The notes: generated from the sequence alone by a model not told the origin. Counted from the stretch's first letter, positions 8,891 to 18,858 are shown. The stretch is 64,000 nt of DNA from Ornithinimicrobium pratense (GCF_008843165.1 NZ_CP044427.1:3038001-3102000); one strand, 5' to 3'. Program-made: numbers and translations.

Positions 8891-9762
8891 CGGTCCTGGA
8901 GCTTGGGGTCGAGCCAGTCGCGCAGGCCGTCACCGAAGAGGTTGAAACCCAGCACCGACAGGGCGATTGCGGCGCCGGGGATGAGGGCCAGGTGGGGGGC
9001 GGCGCGCAGGGTGGTCTGGGCCTCGTAGAGCATCCTGCCCCAGGAGGCCTGTCCGGTCGGTGTCCCGAGCCCGAGGTAGGCCAGCGCCGCCTCGGCCAGG
9101 ATGGCGATCGCGAAGGACACCGAGGCCTGGACGATGACCAGCCCGGCGACGTTGGGCAGCACGTGCCGCCAGGCGATCCCCCACAAGGACCGGCCGGCGG
9201 CCCGGGCGGCCAGGACATACTCCGTGCGCATCACGCCCAGGGCCCCGGAGCGGGTGACCCGGGCAAAGGCGGGGATCGTCGCGATCCCGATCGCGATCAT
9301 CGCCACCCGGGTCGAGCCGCCGTAGAGCGCGGCGAACATGATCGCCAGCAGCAGCGCGGGAAAAGCGAGCAGCACATCGTTGCCGCGCATCACCAGCTGC
9401 CCCAGCCAGCCCGGGGACATCGCGGCCAGGATGCCCAGCGGCACGCCGACCGCGGCGGCGACGCCGACGGCGACCAGACCGACATACAGGGTGGTGCGGG
9501 CGCCGACGAGGATCTGGGTCAGCACGTCGCGCCGCAGCCGGTCGGTGCCGAGCCAGTGCTCGGCATTGGGGGCCTGGTAGGGCTCGACGGGCAGGACCCG
9601 CATCGGGGGGTGCGGCGTCCAGACGTAGGAGACCAGCGCCAGCACGACCACGGTGAGGACGAGCGAGCCGCCGACGATCAGGGCCGGGTTGACCCGGGCC
9701 AGGCGTCGACGCCGCGACCCCACCCGGCCCGGGGACGGGAGCCCCTGCAGCGCCTCGCTCAT
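8887..9762 (-). CDS. Dipeptide/oligopeptide ABC transporter permease (DppC type)
   Basis: 291 residues with about six membrane segments, an N-terminal cytoplasmic stretch, and the DppC/OppC features HWLGTDRLRRDVLTQI and the EAA loop near YVLAARAAGRSLWGIAWRH. The ATG at 9762 overlaps the stop of the DppB-type gene by 4 bp. Upstream in-frame sequence lies inside the DppB gene and is not coding here. It pairs with DppB to form the channel of the importer. Confidence 0.88.
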   Translation of the reverse strand: MSEALQGLPSPGRVGSRRRRLARVNPALIVGGSLVLTVVVLALVSYVWTPHPPMRVLPVEPYQAPNAEHWLGTDRLRRDVLTQILVGARTTLYVGLVAVGVAAAVGVPLGILAAMSPGWLGQLVMRGNDVLLAFPALLLAIMFAALYGGSTRVAMIAIGIATIPAFARVTRSGALGVMRTEYVLAARAAGRSLWGIAWRHVLPNVAGLVIVQASVSFAIAILAEAALAYLGLGTPTGQASWGRMLYEAQTTLRAAPHLALIPGAAIALSVLGFNLFGDGLRDWLDPKLQDR

Positions 9763-10703
9763 CGCGCCCTCAGCCTCGGGTCGATGAGCAGGTAGAGCAC
9801 GTCGACGATGAAGTTGATGACCAGCACCACGACGACCAGCACCATCACCACGGCCTGCACGGTGAGCAGCTCCCGGCGGGCGACCGAGTCCAGCAGCAGC
9901 GAGCCCAGCCCAGGGATGACGAAGACCCGCTCGATCACCACGGCCCCGATGAAGAGCGTGGCCAGCTGCAGGCCCAGGACGGTGACGACCGGCACGGACG
10001 CGTTGCGCAGCCCGTGCCGCCACAGCGCCGGCAGCGGCCGCAGCCCCTTGGCCCGCGCGGTCCGCAGGTAGTCCTCGCGCAGCACGTCCAGGACGGCCGA
10101 GCGGACATACCGGGCCAGCACCGCCGCCTGCACCAGCGCCAGCGAGATCGCCGGCAGCGTCAGCCCGCGGACGAACCCGAGCGGGTCCGCCGCGGGCACG
10201 ACCCAGCCGCCGGAGGGGAACCAGCCCAGCCGCACCGCGAAGACCGAGATGAGCAGGATGCCGGCCAGGAACGCCGGGACCGCGACCCCCACCTGCGACA
10301 GCGCCGAGACCACCATTCCGTCGGCGTGCCGGTGCCGCACCGCCATCCAGGTCCCGACCGGCACCGCCACGAGCACGGCCAGCACCATCGACGCCGCCAC
10401 CAGCCACAGGGTCACCTGCAGCCGGTCGGCGATCTGCGGGCCGATTGCGGCGCGCGAGATGAACTCCACGCCGGGATCGAGGGTGAGCAGCCCGCGCATC
10501 CAGTCCAGATACTGCACCAGCACCGGCCGCTCCAGCCCGAACTGCTCCCGCAGTTGCGTGACCGCCCCCTCCGAGGCGTTGATCCCCAGCGCGATCCGCG
10601 CGGGGTCGCCGGGCAGCACCCGCATGAAGCCGAAGACGAGCACCGAGGCCACCAGGACGCTGGCCACCAGGACCAGCGCGCGGTTGAGCAGGCGCAGGAG
10701 CAT
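9759..10703 (-). CDS. Dipeptide/oligopeptide ABC transporter permease (DppB type)
   Basis: 314 residues with the DppB/OppB pattern: an N-terminal membrane segment followed by MRVLPGDPARIALG, a long external loop, five further segments, and the EAA loop around YLRTARAKGLRPLPALWRHGLRNA. It is coupled to DppC by a 4-bp overlap, and the binding-protein gene is 165 bp upstream on the same strand. Confidence 0.9.
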   Translation of the reverse strand: MLLRLLNRALVLVASVLVASVLVFGFMRVLPGDPARIALGINASEGAVTQLREQFGLERPVLVQYLDWMRGLLTLDPGVEFISRAAIGPQIADRLQVTLWLVAASMVLAVLVAVPVGTWMAVRHRHADGMVVSALSQVGVAVPAFLAGILLISVFAVRLGWFPSGGWVVPAADPLGFVRGLTLPAISLALVQAAVLARYVRSAVLDVLREDYLRTARAKGLRPLPALWRHGLRNASVPVVTVLGLQLATLFIGAVVIERVFVIPGLGSLLLDSVARRELLTVQAVVMVLVVVVLVINFIVDVLYLLIDPRLRAR

Positions 10704-10867
10704 TGGATCAGGGTATGCGCTGCCTCACCGCCGCCGGGTGACGCGCCTGTGCACACCCCAGACCCGATGCGGTCCCTCACCGTTCACCGTATGACGCGTC
10801 TGTTGCACGGCATACCGGCGAAGCGCGTGACCCGCAGCACTCGGTGAGGTGGGGCGAGGGCTCGGGC

Positions 10868-12502
10868 TCAGTCCCGCGCGAGGTCAGCCAGTGGGAAGGA
10901 CTCGGCGAGGATGTTCTCCGGCAGGCCGGTGATGTCCGGCTCGGCGACCATGAGGTTGGGCAGCAGGAAGAGGAAGTCGGCGGCGGCGTCCTCGCTGATC
11001 AGCCGGGCGGCTTCGTGCATCTTGGTGATCTCCTGCTCCTCGCTCCCGCTGTCCGCCGCCTCGAGGAGCGCCTGGAGATCCTCCGTCCCGTAGGTGGTGT
11101 AGTAGTCGGGGTTGCCGAAGACCGCCGCCATGTCCCGACCCTCGACGTGGCTCACGATGGACAGGTCGTAGTCCTTGTTGGTGAAGACCGTCTCCAGCCA
11201 CGCCGAGGGAAACTCCAGCTCGTCGATGGTCACGTCGAGGCCGACCTCCTCGAGCATCGACTCCACGACCGTGCCGCAGGCCACGGCGTAGGGCAGGGTC
11301 GGGATCCGCAGCCGCAGGGTGGTGCCCCCAGCCCCCGCTTCCTCGATGAGGTCGCGGGCCCGGTCCTGGTCGAAGGGGTAGTCCCCGGTGCGGTCCTCGT
11401 ACCAGGGGTCGGTCGGCGGGACCATCGAGCCGATGAGCACGCCCTTGCCGGCCCAGCAGGTGTCCATCAGACTCTGGTGGTCGATCGCGTGCCGCACCGC
11501 CTGGCGCAGGCGCAGGTCGGACAGCGGGTTGCCCTCCTGCTGGTTCATCGACAGCACGATCTCGCCGTTGGTCGTGCCTTCGATGATCTGGTAGGCCCCA
11601 CCCTCGAACTCCATGAGGGCCTCAGGAGCTTGGACGGTCGCGACGACGTCGATGGCGTCGGTGAGCATGGCGTTGTTGAGCGCGTTGCCGTCCCTGAAGT
11701 AGCGCATCTCGACGGTCTGGAAGTAGGGCGCGTCACCGTGGTAGTCCTCGTGCCGCGTCAGGGTGATCATCGAGCCCCGGTCCCAGCTCTCGAAGACGTA
11801 GGGGCCGGTGCCGATCGGGTCGTTGGCCAGGTCGTGCACGCCCTCGCTGTCGAACATCGCCCCGACCAGCGTGGTGAGGTTGAAGAGGAACTGGTTGCTG
11901 GGCCGGGACAGGGTGACCACGACCGTCGTGTCGTCCGGCGCCTCGACCGACTCGACCACGTCCAGCTTGGCCGCGAGCCCGTTGGTCCAGGCGTCGGTGC
12001 TGACCCGCTCGATGCTGAACTTGGCGTCCTCCGCGGTGAACTCGGAGCCGTTGGAGAAGGTCACGCCGTCGCTGAGGGTGAAGGTGTAGGTGGTGCGGTC
12101 CTCGCTGACCTCCCAGGACTCGGCGAGGCCGGGCACGATCTCACCCTCGTCGATGGTGACCAGGGTCTCGTAGACGTTGTCCATCATCACCTGCGGGATG
12201 GCGGCGCCGCTGCTGGTGGTGAAGTCCAGGCTGGCCGGCTCGGCGACCAGGCCGACCCGGACCGTCTCCTCCGAGCCGCCCGGGGTGGTGCCCCCGTCGG
12301 TCCCGGTGCTGCCGTCTCCGTCCCCAGCGCCAGACCCGGTGTGACCCGTGCCGTCCCCGGCACCCTCACCCGTCCCTGACCCTGCCGTCGGCGTGGGCTC
12401 GGCGGTGCCCGAGCCGGCGCTGCACCCGGCCACGAGGGCGGTGCTCGCCAGGGCCGCCGCAGCCAGGGTGCGGGCACGGGTCAGCGTCGACGTCGCGGTC
12501 AT
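10868..12502 (-). CDS. ABC transporter substrate-binding lipoprotein (family 5, dipeptide type)
   Basis: 544 residues from ATG 12502, which has AGGAAG 9 nt upstream; an ATG at 12511 is too close to it. The signal peptide ends in a lipobox with Cys at about residue 27 (ALVAGC). A Gly/Thr/Ser-rich linker of about 50 residues follows, then the SBP_bac_5 fold with GLAESWEVSEDRTTYTFTL and ANDPIGTGPYVFESW. It presents peptides or a related ligand to the DppBC/DF transporter. First gene of the importer. Confidence 0.9.
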   Translation of the reverse strand: MTATSTLTRARTLAAAALASTALVAGCSAGSGTAEPTPTAGSGTGEGAGDGTGHTGSGAGDGDGSTGTDGGTTPGGSEETVRVGLVAEPASLDFTTSSGAAIPQVMMDNVYETLVTIDEGEIVPGLAESWEVSEDRTTYTFTLSDGVTFSNGSEFTAEDAKFSIERVSTDAWTNGLAAKLDVVESVEAPDDTTVVVTLSRPSNQFLFNLTTLVGAMFDSEGVHDLANDPIGTGPYVFESWDRGSMITLTRHEDYHGDAPYFQTVEMRYFRDGNALNNAMLTDAIDVVATVQAPEALMEFEGGAYQIIEGTTNGEIVLSMNQQEGNPLSDLRLRQAVRHAIDHQSLMDTCWAGKGVLIGSMVPPTDPWYEDRTGDYPFDQDRARDLIEEAGAGGTTLRLRIPTLPYAVACGTVVESMLEEVGLDVTIDELEFPSAWLETVFTNKDYDLSIVSHVEGRDMAAVFGNPDYYTTYGTEDLQALLEAADSGSEEQEITKMHEAARLISEDAAADFLFLLPNLMVAEPDITGLPENILAESFPLADLARD

Positions 12503-12630
12503 GACCTGCATCTTCCTGCATCGGGCAGAACAGGTGCAATTTCGTGCCCAGAGGCCTGGACTACCGGCGGGAAACTGATACTGTCGGTATCAGGTACTTG
12601 GGTACACGCCTTCCGGGAAGAGAGGCCATC

Positions 12631-14520
12631 GTGGGTCACTACCGCAGCAACGTCCGCGACACCGAGTTCATGCTCTTCGACGTCCTGCGGCGCCAGGACG
12701 TCCTGGGCGCCGCGCCCTATGAGGAGGTGGACCTGGAGACCGCCCGCGAGGCGCTGCGCCAGGTCGCCGAGCTCGCCGAGGGCCCCCTGGCGGCCAGCTT
12801 CGAGGAGTCCGACCGCCAGCCGCCCGTGTTCGACCCGGCCACCGGCCAGGTGAGCATGCCGGAGAGCTTCGTGACCTCATACCTGACCTGGGTGGAGAAC
12901 GAGTGGTGGCGCCTGGAGGTCGACGAGTCCCTCGGCGGCACCCCCGCTCCCCCGAGCCTGTCGTGGGCGTTGTCCGAGCTGGTGCTCGGCGCCAACCCGG
13001 CGGTGAAGATGTTCTCGGCCGGGTTCACCTTCGCCAACCTCCTGCACCGCCTGGGCACCCCGGACCAGCAGAAGCTGGCGCAGCTGATGATCGACCAGCG
13101 CTGGGGCGCGACGATGGTGCTCACCGAGCCGGACGCGGGCTCCGACGTCGGCGCCGGCCGCGCCAAGGCGGTCGACGCCGGGGACGGCAGCTGGCACCTG
13201 ACCGGCGTCAAACGCTTCATCACCAGCGGCATCGCGCCCTTCTACGACAACGTCGTCCACTTCGTGCTCGCCCGCCCCGAGGGCGCCCTCCCGGGCACCA
13301 AGGGGCTGTCGCTGTTCCTCGTCAGCGACCACCACATCGAGGACCTGGAGACCGGCGAGCTGGGCGAGCGCAACGGCGTCGAGGTCGCCAACATCGAGCA
13401 CAAGATGGGCCTGAAGATCTCCACCACCTGCGAGCTGCGCTTCGGTGAGGACGCCTCCCGCCCGGCCGTCGGCTACCTGCTCGGCGAGGTCCACGACGGG
13501 ATCGCGCAGATGTTCCGGATCATCGAGTACGCCCGGATGCTGGTCGGCACCAAAGCGATCGCGACCCTGTCCACCGGCTACCTCAACGCCCTGGACTATG
13601 CCAAGGAGCGGGTGCAGGGCGCCGACCTGGCCAAGATGGCGGACAAGGCCTCGCCGCGGGTGACGATCACCCACCACCCGGACGTGCGCCGCTCGCTGAT
13701 GCTACAGAAGGCGTATGCCGAGGGCCTGCGCGCCCTCATGCTCTACACCGCGTCCATGCAGGACGTGGTGCACGCGGCCCAGGACCTGGACTCCTCCGAG
13801 GACATCAAAGACCCCGGCGAGCTGTCCGAGCAGGTCGCGATGGCCGCGCGGGTCAACGACCTGCTGCTGCCGCTGGTCAAGGGCTGCGGCTCAGAGCGGG
13901 CCTGGACCCTGCTCGGCACCGAGTCCCTGCAGACCTATGGCGGCTCCGGCTTCCTGCAGGACTACCCGATCGAGCAGTACGTCCGCGACGCCAAGATCGA
14001 CTCCCTCTACGAGGGCACCACCGCCATCCAGGGCATGGACTTCTTCTTCCGCAAGATCGTGCGGGACAAGGGAGCGGCCTTGGGGTATGTGGCCCAGCAG
14101 GTCATGGCGACCGTCTCGGGTCAGCAGGACGACGGGTTGGGGGCGGTGCGCGAGGCGGTGGGCCGGGCGCTGGCCGAGGTCCAGCAGATGGTGGAGTTCC
14201 TCACCGGCAGGGCGATGGCCTCCCAGTCCGAGCCCGGCCAGATCTACGCCGTCGGTCTGGGCACCACCCGGCTGCTGATGGCCGCCGGTGACCTGATGAT
14301 CGGCTGGCTGCTGCTGCGCCAGGCCGAGGTCGCCGCAGGCCTGCTCGCCGCCGGCGAGGCCGGGGTCAGTGGCGCCGGCGAGGACCCGGCCTACCTGCAG
14401 GGCAAGGTGGCGGCGGCGAAGTTCTTCGCTACTGAGGTCCTGCCGCGACTGGGCGCTGACCGGCGGACGGTCACCGCCGCCGACGTCGCGCTGATGGAGC
14501 TGCCGGAGGACGCCTTCTAG
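12631..14520 (+). CDS. Acyl-CoA dehydrogenase
   Basis: 629 residues, the long FadE/AidB-like form with a C-terminal extension. The flavin-binding motif is [12 protein letters not shown], and the catalytic base Glu is in the [13 protein letters not shown] segment. It catalyses alpha,beta-dehydrogenation of an acyl-CoA with FAD. GTG 12631 ([14 protein letters not shown]) has AGAGAGG 5 nt upstream; the frame further upstream is not supported. It is divergent from the binding-protein gene, and a hairpin follows the stop. Confidence 0.9.
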   Translation: MGHYRSNVRDTEFMLFDVLRRQDVLGAAPYEEVDLETAREALRQVAELAEGPLAASFEESDRQPPVFDPATGQVSMPESFVTSYLTWVENEWWRLEVDESLGGTPAPPSLSWALSELVLGANPAVKMFSAGFTFANLLHRLGTPDQQKLAQLMIDQRWGATMVLTEPDAGSDVGAGRAKAVDAGDGSWHLTGVKRFITSGIAPFYDNVVHFVLARPEGALPGTKGLSLFLVSDHHIEDLETGELGERNGVEVANIEHKMGLKISTTCELRFGEDASRPAVGYLLGEVHDGIAQMFRIIEYARMLVGTKAIATLSTGYLNALDYAKERVQGADLAKMADKASPRVTITHHPDVRRSLMLQKAYAEGLRALMLYTASMQDVVHAAQDLDSSEDIKDPGELSEQVAMAARVNDLLLPLVKGCGSERAWTLLGTESLQTYGGSGFLQDYPIEQYVRDAKIDSLYEGTTAIQGMDFFFRKIVRDKGAALGYVAQQVMATVSGQQDDGLGAVREAVGRALAEVQQMVEFLTGRAMASQSEPGQIYAVGLGTTRLLMAAGDLMIGWLLLRQAEVAAGLLAAGEAGVSGAGEDPAYLQGKVAAAKFFATEVLPRLGADRRTVTAADVALMELPEDAF

Positions 14521-14570
14521 CTTCGTTGCGATCCGCCCACGACGGCCACTCGAGGACCCGCACACGAAGA

Positions 14571-14596
14571 CGGGCGCCGACCGAGGCCGGCGCCCG
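14571..14596. terminator. Hairpin terminator between convergent genes
   Basis: Inverted repeat CGGGCGCCG / CGGCGCCCG with an 8-nt loop, in the gap between the acyl-CoA dehydrogenase stop and the stop of the minus-strand DUF6458 gene. There is no T-run, as is common in high-GC actinobacteria, so it may serve both directions. Confidence 0.6.
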
Positions 14597-14619
14597 GTCG
14601 TGGGGTCGTGCGGGGAGCG

Positions 14620-14862
14620 TCAGCGCAGGTCGTCACCGCGGTGGCGGACGTCACGGTCCTCGTGCCGGTCCACGACCTCGCGGTGGGTGGTGTTGGTGCG
14701 CTGCGTGTGCATGACCAGCCCGATCAGCAGGGAGAGCACACCTCCGGCCAGCAGGATGTAGCCGATGGTGTTGATCTCGAGGCCCTGCCAGGTCTCCATT
14801 TCCACCGCGAAGGCGAGAATGGCGCCGACGACGAGCAGGAAGATACCCAGACCAATACCCAT
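14620..14862 (-). CDS. Small DUF6458-type membrane protein
   Basis: 80 residues: two hydrophobic segments (MGIGLGIFLLVVGAILAFAV and IGYILLAGGVLSLLIGLVM) followed by a charged, His/Arg/Asp-rich cytoplasmic tail. This is the typical make-up of the actinobacterial DUF6458 family, function unknown. The ATG at 14862 has AAAGGA 7 nt upstream. The region before the start is an intergenic tandem repeat array. Confidence 0.8.
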   Translation of the reverse strand: MGIGLGIFLLVVGAILAFAVEMETWQGLEINTIGYILLAGGVLSLLIGLVMHTQRTNTTHREVVDRHEDRDVRHRGDDLR

Positions 14863-14917
14863 GGGACAGTCCTTTCGGTTGGTGTCCCTGTGCACAGTAG
14901 CGGGGACTGGGCGATGG

Positions 14918-15050
14918 CGCCCGGTCGGAGCAAACGGTGTCCCCGGTCGGGAGCAAACGGTGTCCCCGGTCGGGAGCAAACGGTGTCCCCGGTCGTGAGC
15001 AAACCGTGTCCCCGGTCGGGGGCGAAGCGTGTCCCCGGTCGGGGGCGGGG
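14918..15050. repeat. 23-bp tandem array, family A
   Basis: Five copies of a unit with GTCCCCGGTCG start at 14939, 14962, 14985, 15008 and 15031, exactly 23 bp apart, with a partial copy before them. The array lies between the nitrilase stop and the DUF6458 start. The sequence is the same family as at 8.8, 45.0 and 55.4 kb, with one G to C change in the core. Confidence 0.9.
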
Positions 15051-15920
15051 TCAGAGTCTCCGGTCGGCCAGGACGGGGAACTGCTCGCGAGCCTTGACCA
15101 CCGCACCGGGGTCGATCTGCACCGAGAGGATCTCCTGCTCGGTCCCGGCCTCGGCAAGCACCGTGCCCCACGGGTCGATGACGGCGCTGTGGCCGCCCAT
15201 CTCCACCCCGGCGTGCGTGCCGGCAGTGTTGCAGGCCAGCACGAAGCACTGGTCCTCGATCGCGCGTGCGCGGGCCAGCAGACGCCAGGCTTCCACCCGC
15301 GCCGCCGGCCAGGCGGCCGGCACGACGAAGATCTCGGCGCCCAGGTCGAGCTGGGCCCGGTAGAGCTCGGGGAAGCGCAGGTCGTAGCAGGTGGACAGGC
15401 CGACGGTCAGCGCGTCGGCGGGGGCCGGCAGGTCGGTGATGACCAGCTCAGCGCCGGCCTCCATCAGCCGCGGCTCCCCCGACCCGAAGCCGAAGCGATG
15501 GATCTTGCGGTAGGTGGCGCACACGCGGCCATCCGGGCCGAGCACGACCGAGGTGTTGGACAGGTGGCGGCCCTCCTCGCCCGGGTCCGCGGTCCGTTCC
15601 ACGACCGACCCAGCATGCAGCACCACCCCTGCCTCCCGCGCCGCGGCGGCCAGGGGCGCCAGGGCAGGTGGCCACTCCGGCTCGCCGGCGCCGTCCTCCG
15701 CGGCCTCGCCCACCTCTGCGGCGCGCACAGCCTCAAGGTCCTGGCTGCGCTCCTGCCAGTCGTCGATGGCGAACCCACCGGCGCTCCACAACTCGGGCAG
15801 CACGACCAGGTCGTGGTCGTGCCCCACGTTCCTGACCAGGTCCGCAGCCCTCGCGGCCCGCTCCTCGACGCTCTCCTCGGCTCCCTCGCCGTAGGCGAGC
15901 TGGATCAGGGCGATCCTCAT
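15051..15920 (-). CDS. Carbon-nitrogen hydrolase (nitrilase superfamily)
   Basis: 289 residues with the full Glu-Lys-Cys triad: Glu in VLPELW, Lys in YRKIHRFGFG and Cys in STCYDLRFPELYR. It is closest to the omega-amidase/NIT2-like branch that hydrolyses small amides. Its ATG overlaps the stop of the CopD-CtaG gene by 4 bp, so the two are coupled, though no functional link is evident. It ends at a tandem repeat array. Confidence 0.88.
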   Translation of the reverse strand: MRIALIQLAYGEGAEESVEERAARAADLVRNVGHDHDLVVLPELWSAGGFAIDDWQERSQDLEAVRAAEVGEAAEDGAGEPEWPPALAPLAAAAREAGVVLHAGSVVERTADPGEEGRHLSNTSVVLGPDGRVCATYRKIHRFGFGSGEPRLMEAGAELVITDLPAPADALTVGLSTCYDLRFPELYRAQLDLGAEIFVVPAAWPAARVEAWRLLARARAIEDQCFVLACNTAGTHAGVEMGGHSAVIDPWGTVLAEAGTEQEILSVQIDPGAVVKAREQFPVLADRRL

Positions 15921-17884
15921 CGCTGGCTCCTCTCATGCATGACCTGCAGGCGGGCGTTGTAGGCAGCGAGCTCGGCGTCGCCGTCGCGGTCCGCCCGACG
16001 GTCGGAGCGGGTGCTCTCGCGGCCGTCGCTACGGATCCAGTCCACCATCACCATGAGCACGATGATCACCGTGGGGGCCTCCCCCACTCCCCAGGCGATG
16101 CCGCCGCCGAGCTGCTGGTCGGCCAGCAGGTCGTCCACCCACGGCACGTCGATGGTCTTGTAGAACTCGGGCGCGAGCAACCAGGTGCCCTGCATCAGCG
16201 CCAGGCCGAAGAAGGCGTGGGCGGCCAGGGTGGCCAGCAGCACGATGATCCGCAGCGGCGGCTCCCACTTCGGCGGCCCTGGGTCCCGGCCGACCATCGA
16301 CCAGACGAAGGCGAATCCGGTCAAGGAGAAGTGGACCACCATGAAGATGTGCCCGGAGTGGGTCCGCATCGCCCAGTCCAGCATCCCGGTCCAGTAGAAG
16401 ACGATGAGGCTGCCGAAGAAGATGACCCCGGAGACGACCGGGTTGGAGATGATCGTGGCCCAGCGGGAGTGCACCACGGCCAGGAGAACCTCGCGGGGTC
16501 CAAGCGTGCGGTCCCGCCGGGCGGGCAGGGCCCGGTAGGCCAGGGTGATCGCCTGCGCCGGCACCAGCAGGATCGGCACCAGCATCATCAGCGCCATGTG
16601 CATGATCATGTGCTGGGAGAACATCACCCGCCCGTAGACCGAGGGGCCGCCGCTGGTGACCCAGATGAAGGCGGCCCAGCCGAGCACCCACAGGATGGTC
16701 CGGCCGACCGGCCAGCTGTCCCCGCGCCGGCGCAGCTTCGCGACGCCGGCGAGGTAGAGCCCGAGCGCGACGAGCGCTGTGAGCAGGAAGAGCCAGTTGA
16801 CCTGCCAGGAGGTGAACAGGCGCGCCCAGGTGAACGGCTCGGGCATGGGGTAGCCGGTGAGCACGTAGGCCATGTCCCCGACCCGGGGCTCGCCCCCGAC
16901 GGGAGGCGGGGTGCGGCCGAGCACGGTGCCCAGCCCGATTGCGGTCCCCATGAGGATGACCTCGAGAGTGGCCAGCTTGGCGAAGGCCCTGGGGCGGCCG
17001 TCGTCACCGGCGACGATCGTGCGCCGCTGCATCAGGCCGAAGACGAACAGGCCGGCCAACGCGGCGACCTTGAGCCAGATGACGAGCCAGTAGGGGCTGA
17101 CGAGGTCGGCAAGCTCGTCGACGGTGAGCAGGGCGAAGAGGACGCCGGACAGGCCCACTGCGACGAAGCACCACGCGGCGAGGGTGGAGTAGCGGCGCAG
17201 CGCATCGCCCAGGGCCGGACCCATGACCGGGAGCAGCACGGCCAGAGCAAGCAGGCCGCCGACCCAGACGGTGATGCCGACGAGGTGGATGCCCAGCGCG
17301 GTCACGGCGGTCTCGTGGCCATCGGTGCCGCTGGCGTGCCCGCTGAAGGCGAGCGGCATCAGCGCCAGCACGGCCAGCACGGTGGCCCAGGCCAGGGCAC
17401 CGCGGGTGCGGGCCAGCGCCGCGAACGGCACCAGCGCGACGAGCATCACCGTCTCCAGGCCGCGCAGGGTCAGGATCTCCAGCGACCTGTTGCCCCACAG
17501 CTGGGCGAGGTAGCCGGGGGCCGACGGCGAGATGCCGGCCAGGTCGCCGAAGCCCAGGATGAGGGTCCCCAGCGCGCTCAGGGCCCAGATGCCGGCCGAC
17601 ATCGAGGCGATCTTCGCGGCGGTAGCCCGCCGGGAGGTCGTCTTCCCCTCGCGGACCAGGAAGGCGGCGACCAGCAGCAGGCCGATCGTCAGGGAAGCGG
17701 CCACGTGGTGAACCACCCGCAGCAGCACCATCCCCCAGCGCACCACCGGGCCCGCATCGCCCAGGGGCAGCGGCGCCACAGCCCCGCTGAGGGCCGCCAC
17801 GGGGATCGCCACCACCACCGCGGCAACGAGCGCGGCGACCGGGGCGGTCCAGGAGAGCGGGGGGCGGTGCGGCATACCCGCCAT
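15917..17884 (-). CDS. CopD-CtaG fusion: copper resistance / cytochrome c oxidase assembly membrane protein
   Basis: 655 residues with many membrane segments. The N-terminal half is CopD-like (copper transport across the membrane; VVHHVAASLTIGLLLVAAF and the HLVGITVWVGGLLALA segment). The C-terminal half is the caa3-type cytochrome oxidase assembly domain CtaG (MFSQHMIMHMALMMLVP, GHIFMVVHFSLTGFAFVW, with His-rich helices). This bifunctional arrangement is common in actinobacteria and serves copper delivery to cytochrome oxidase. Confidence 0.88.
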   Translation of the reverse strand: MAGMPHRPPLSWTAPVAALVAAVVVAIPVAALSGAVAPLPLGDAGPVVRWGMVLLRVVHHVAASLTIGLLLVAAFLVREGKTTSRRATAAKIASMSAGIWALSALGTLILGFGDLAGISPSAPGYLAQLWGNRSLEILTLRGLETVMLVALVPFAALARTRGALAWATVLAVLALMPLAFSGHASGTDGHETAVTALGIHLVGITVWVGGLLALAVLLPVMGPALGDALRRYSTLAAWCFVAVGLSGVLFALLTVDELADLVSPYWLVIWLKVAALAGLFVFGLMQRRTIVAGDDGRPRAFAKLATLEVILMGTAIGLGTVLGRTPPPVGGEPRVGDMAYVLTGYPMPEPFTWARLFTSWQVNWLFLLTALVALGLYLAGVAKLRRRGDSWPVGRTILWVLGWAAFIWVTSGGPSVYGRVMFSQHMIMHMALMMLVPILLVPAQAITLAYRALPARRDRTLGPREVLLAVVHSRWATIISNPVVSGVIFFGSLIVFYWTGMLDWAMRTHSGHIFMVVHFSLTGFAFVWSMVGRDPGPPKWEPPLRIIVLLATLAAHAFFGLALMQGTWLLAPEFYKTIDVPWVDDLLADQQLGGGIAWGVGEAPTVIIVLMVMVDWIRSDGRESTRSDRRADRDGDAELAAYNARLQVMHERSQR

Positions 17885-18203
17885 GCTAGGCCGCCTCCCT
17901 CCGTGCCCAGACCGGCGGCAGCCGGTGCTGCATACCCGTCAACGCCGGGGAAGGTGTCCCGTGGAACAGGCCGTCTGTGGCCACTCTCACGGGGCACCAT
18001 CGAACACTGCGAGCTCCACCCCGCCCGCACCGGCGGGCCCCGCCTCGAATGGGCATTCGCCACAGAATTTGCGAGACTGGACGGGTCGAGTCGACGAGGG
18101 TGCCGGCGTGGAGGGGGAGTCCCCTGGTACCCGTGGCCACGCCGTGCCCGCCTCCGACCGACGCACATGCACGACAAAGTCACCAAGAAAGAGAGCAAAT
18201 ATC
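17885..18203. other. Intergenic region without a recognised gene
   Basis: 319 bp between the divergent CopD-CtaG gene and the lipoprotein gene. It must hold promoters for both, but I see no repeat, riboswitch or clear palindrome, and no credible short ORF. Confidence 0.5.
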
Positions 18204-18827
18204 ATGCGTCGCACCTTCACCACCATCACCGCGCTCGGCGCCGTCCTGGCCCTGGCCGCCTGCAACGGTGACAGCACGGACGACACCGCGACCGGCGAGG
18301 ACACCGCCGCCGTCGAGACCATGGATGGGACGACCGACACCGACAGCGACGCCGCCACCGCGGGCGCCACCGACGACGACACCGCCACCGCCACCGCGGG
18401 CGCCACCGATGACGCCACCACCACCGCGGGCGCCACCGACGACGACGCCACCACCGCGGGCGCCGGCCAGGACGGTGCGAGCGCCGGCGGCATGACCGAC
18501 CCGGTGTGCGCGGAGTTCTTCGAGACCCAGGGCACCCCGCTGGCCGAGCGGGCCACCGACCAGTTCGAGGTCGTCGGCGCCGGTGACGACCTGGACCCGG
18601 TGTCCTTCTCCGAGGTCAACCTGCTCAACGGCCGCATCGCCACCCTGGTCGAGGACGCCGACGGCGAGCACGCCGACCTGCTCGAGCGGATCAACGCCCC
18701 GTTCGACGAGGTCGTCGACGCCGTCACCTCCGAGGACCTGGGCAACGAGCCCGAGATCGTGATCCCGGACGTCGACACCTCCGACGCCGAGGCCGCGCTG
18801 GAGGAGTTCGAGGCGGCCTGCGCCTGA
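18204..18827 (+). CDS. Lipoprotein with Thr/Ala/Asp-rich repeats, unknown function
   Basis: 207 residues. The signal peptide ends in a lipobox LAAC with Cys20. Residues of about 45-90 form a low-complexity linker made of TAGATDDD-type repeats. The C-terminal domain (about 95-207) is acidic and has one Cys pair: PVCAEFFETQG, and the terminal ACA. I do not recognise the domain. AAAGAGAG lies upstream of ATG 18204. It is probably surface exposed on the outer face of the membrane. A strong hairpin follows the gene. Confidence 0.8.
   Translation: MRRTFTTITALGAVLALAACNGDSTDDTATGEDTAAVETMDGTTDTDSDAATAGATDDDTATATAGATDDATTTAGATDDDATTAGAGQDGASAGGMTDPVCAEFFETQGTPLAERATDQFEVVGAGDDLDPVSFSEVNLLNGRIATLVEDADGEHADLLERINAPFDEVVDAVTSEDLGNEPEIVIPDVDTSDAEAALEEFEAACA
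18355..18470 (+). repeat. Coding minisatellite in lipoprotein gene
   Basis: About three and a half imperfect copies of a 33-36 bp unit centred on GCGGGCGCCACCGA, encoding the TAGATDDD linker. The unit length is a multiple of three, so copy-number change would keep the frame. Confidence 0.7.
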
Positions 18828-18858
18828 GGTTCGAGGCGGCCTGCGCCTGAGTCACCCC

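Noticed and set aside
8776..15050. CRISPR array at the 23-bp tandem repeats
   Set aside because: Units are contiguous or have no unique 30-40 bp spacers, and no cas genes are present.
15935..18271. 778-codon plus-strand frame opposite the CopD-CtaG fusion
   Set aside because: Gln/His/Gly/Asp-rich sequence without domains; the opposite strand encodes a membrane protein with clear CopD and CtaG motifs.
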